Notes under the pieces: generated by a model
Database searches by the model: none
Told to the model about the DNA's origin: nothing
The model's input: only the letters and a program-made list of their open reading frames with translations
Position numbers and translations under genes: made by a program
Shown: positions 6,845-8,155 of the stretch, piece by piece
How the letters are laid out: the number at the start of each line of letters is the position of its first letter
Numbering within the stretch: position 1 is the first letter of the stretch
Source of the DNA: Pseudomonadota bacterium
GTDB lineage: Bacteria; Pseudomonadota; Gammaproteobacteria; Burkholderiales; Eutrophovitaceae
Length of the DNA: 8,155 nucleotides
Assembly: GCA_002704665.1 (NCBI GenBank)
Contig: PAHB01000087.1
Location: 1-8,155, forward strand
Direction of reading: 5' to 3'

Positions 6845-7575
6845 CAATAACTCCCATCAGCGTCTCTAAGCCATCCGGCGTCTTTTTCTCGCAATAAAAT
6901 ACTGGTGCGAAGACGGCAAAATGATGCCCCAACGGCATACATCCAAAACGAAATGCTCATAAGCCCTATACCTAAAAGCATGGAGTTAGCCATTTTTGGA
7001 GCGGCAGTTAGACTGATAGATGCACCTTGGTGAAGTGTATTCCACCACTCAACAGAGAAATAAATAACAGGGATATTTACACCACCAATCATAGCCAATA
7101 TCGCGGTAATTCTGTCCGATTTTTTTTGATCATCTATCGCAATTCCGAGAAGGATATAGCCCAAATACAAAAAGAAAAGTAGTAATTCCGATGTAAGACG
7201 AGCGTCCCAGACCCACCAAGTTCCCCAAGTTGGCTTACCCCAAAGGGCTCCGGTCCAAAGCGCGATAATAGTCATTATTGCCCCAGTAGGCGCGAGTGAT
7301 TTCGCCATCATGAAAGACAAGCGAGTGTTAAAGATAAGTCCGATGAGACACCAAAACACTATTACTAGATATAGAAACATTGACATCCACGCAGAGGGTA
7401 CATGAATAAAAATAATTCGGTAAACCTCCCCCTGCTGGAAATCTGTTGGCGCCACGAAAAAACCAACGTATATTCCAGCAATACAAAATAGGCTGGATAT
7501 CAGCATAATCGGCGGAACAACCCATGTTAATAAGGGAAAAAAAGATTTTGGCGTAGAGTAAGTCCAAAGGTTCAA
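6844..7575 (-). CDS. ccmC: Haem-handling membrane protein CcmC
   Basis: CcmC holds haem at the outer face of the inner membrane through its WWD domain and presents it for covalent attachment to CcmE. The 243-residue protein has about six membrane spans and the WWD motif WGTWWVWDARLTSELL (117-132), flanked by the two conserved haem-ligand histidines H58 (in IFIHVPSAWMS) and H182 (in NTLHQGASIS), two residues before the E. coli positions. The start is TTG at 7575. There is no in-frame ATG before the first membrane span, and GAGGT (7583-7587) lies 7 nt upstream, which supports the TTG. The stop overlaps the ccmD start by one base. A 34-bp gap separates it from ccmB. Confidence 0.97.
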   Translation of the reverse strand: MNLWTYSTPKSFFPLLTWVVPPIMLISSLFCIAGIYVGFFVAPTDFQQGEVYRIIFIHVPSAWMSMFLYLVIVFWCLIGLIFNTRLSFMMAKSLAPTGAIMTIIALWTGALWGKPTWGTWWVWDARLTSELLLFFLYLGYILLGIAIDDQKKSDRITAILAMIGGVNIPVIYFSVEWWNTLHQGASISLTAAPKMANSMLLGIGLMSISFWMYAVGASFCRLRTSILLREKDAGWLRDADGSY

Positions 7576-7582
7576 AAGTATT

Positions 7583-7587
7583 ACCTC
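7583..7587 (-). promoter_or_regulatory. Ribosome-binding site that sets the TTG start of ccmC
   Basis: The minus strand reads GAGGT, complementary to the 16S anti-Shine-Dalgarno end, 7 nt before the TTG at 7575-7573. With no other plausible start before the first membrane span, it identifies TTG as the ccmC start codon. Confidence 0.7.
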
Positions 7588-7609
7588 AAAAAGTTTGCTA
7601 GCAACCTCA

Positions 7610-8155
7610 TTAGTCTAATGCTGCCCTTAAGGAAGCCGCAACGGCTAATGGCGATATGACCAAAGAAAGCATCAGAATGGCAAATAATAAGGACAAATGC
7701 GATTCAGATTCAGTTCCTAATAAAGCTGAATTTGTAGCTAACGAACCAAAAATTAGTACTGGCACGTATAACGGTAAAATCAACAAAGCAGCTAACGCAG
7801 TTGCCCCTCTAACACCGAGAGTCAACGCTGCACCCATCGCTCCTATTAGCGATAGTATCGGCGTTCCTAGAAAAAGCGCTAAAACCAGCATAGATGTTAC
7901 TTCCCAACTAAAACCAAAAAAAATCCCCAAAAACGGAGATACTAAAACTATTGGAAGGCCGGTTATGATCCAATGGCTAAAAATCCGCGCAAGAACAATC
8001 ACCTCCAGCGGCTCGGGGACCAAAATCATTTGCTCTAAAACACCATCTCGATCATCCGACCCAAATAATTCGCCCAAAGCGAGAATAGAAGCTAACAAAG
8101 CCGACGTCCAAATTGCACCAACGCCAATATTTAGCAATAAACCTGGTTCGGGACC
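7610..8155 (-). CDS. ccmB: Haem exporter membrane permease CcmB (N-terminus cut off by window edge)
   Basis: CcmB is the membrane subunit of the CcmAB ABC transporter, whose ATP hydrolysis drives release of holo-CcmE from CcmC. The visible 181 residues run to the stop TAA at 7612-7610. The frame is open through the window edge, starting with GPEPGLL, which aligns with the GPEP-LL block near residue 40 of E. coli CcmB. About 40 N-terminal residues are therefore missing. The TTG at 8137 is an internal leucine, not the start. Conserved segments include DGVLEQMILVPEPLEVIVLARIFSHW, ITGLPIVLVSPF, LFLGTPILSLIGAMGAALTLGVRG and the end SPLAVAASLRAALD. Several membrane spans are evident. The stop is TAA followed in frame by TGA. 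ccmA would be expected further upstream, outside the window. Confidence 0.96.
   Translation of the reverse strand, partial: GPEPGLLLNIGVGAIWTSALLASILALGELFGSDDRDGVLEQMILVPEPLEVIVLARIFSHWIITGLPIVLVSPFLGIFFGFSWEVTSMLVLALFLGTPILSLIGAMGAALTLGVRGATALAALLILPLYVPVLIFGSLATNSALLGTESESHLSLLFAILMLSLVISPLAVAASLRAALD

Noticed and set aside
7328..7567. 79-codon minus-strand frame inside ccmC
   Set aside because: It is an out-of-frame reading of the ccmC N-terminal membrane region, with no independent support.
7595..7604. Perfect 10-bp palindrome TTGCTAGCAA in the ccmB-ccmC gap
   Set aside because: It is short, has no second copy and no loop for a hairpin, and I know no regulator with this site in this context. 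Probably chance.
1..8155. Search for mobile elements, defence systems, CRISPR repeats, tRNAs or biosynthetic clusters
   Set aside because: All sequence is explained by mutS, ccmB-ccmI and a transglycosylase. There are no long direct or inverted repeats and no foreign-looking composition.

Overview
The window is an ordinary but well-preserved piece of bacterial chromosome, moderately AT-rich (about 40% GC by eye). It is almost entirely coding. Two gene blocks meet tail to tail near position 985. On the plus strand, positions 1-980 hold the 3' part of mutS, the mismatch-repair ATPase. Everything else, 992-8155, is on the minus strand and reads as one operon: ccmB (start cut off by the window edge), ccmC, ccmD, ccmE, ccmF, ccmG, ccmH, ccmI, then a periplasmic MltB-type lytic transglycosylase. 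ccmA would be expected just beyond the right edge.

The ccm genes encode the full distal part of System I cytochrome c maturation. CcmB and CcmC, with the CcmA ATPase outside the window, and CcmD load haem onto the periplasmic chaperone CcmE and release holo-CcmE. CcmG and CcmH keep the apocytochrome CXXCH cysteines reduced. CcmI presents the apocytochrome. CcmF, with CcmH and CcmI, ligates the haem. All hallmark residues can be read: the WWD motifs and paired histidines of CcmC and CcmF, the HxxxY haem-binding motif of CcmE, WCAPC of CcmG and LRCxxC of CcmH. Gene order is canonical, with ccmH and ccmI as separate genes. Most junctions overlap or abut. The exceptions are the gaps before ccmC (34 bp), before ccmF (59 bp) and before ccmG (42 bp); the last holds a weak terminator-like hairpin followed by a U-run.

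The likely host is a gammaproteobacterium, perhaps a low-GC, streamlined (marine-type) lineage. The basis is System I with a separate CcmI carrying a long C-terminal domain, a GH103 transglycosylase, and the closeness of the protein motifs to gammaproteobacterial family members. The exact lineage cannot be fixed from sequence alone.

There is no mobile element, CRISPR array, tRNA or rRNA, and no gene-free stretch longer than 59 bp. I see no sign of a previously undescribed system. The points worth a second look are the transglycosylase abutting the end of the ccm operon (stop and start codons directly adjacent), the possible attenuator between ccmF and ccmG, and the 11-bp convergent junction with no clear terminator.
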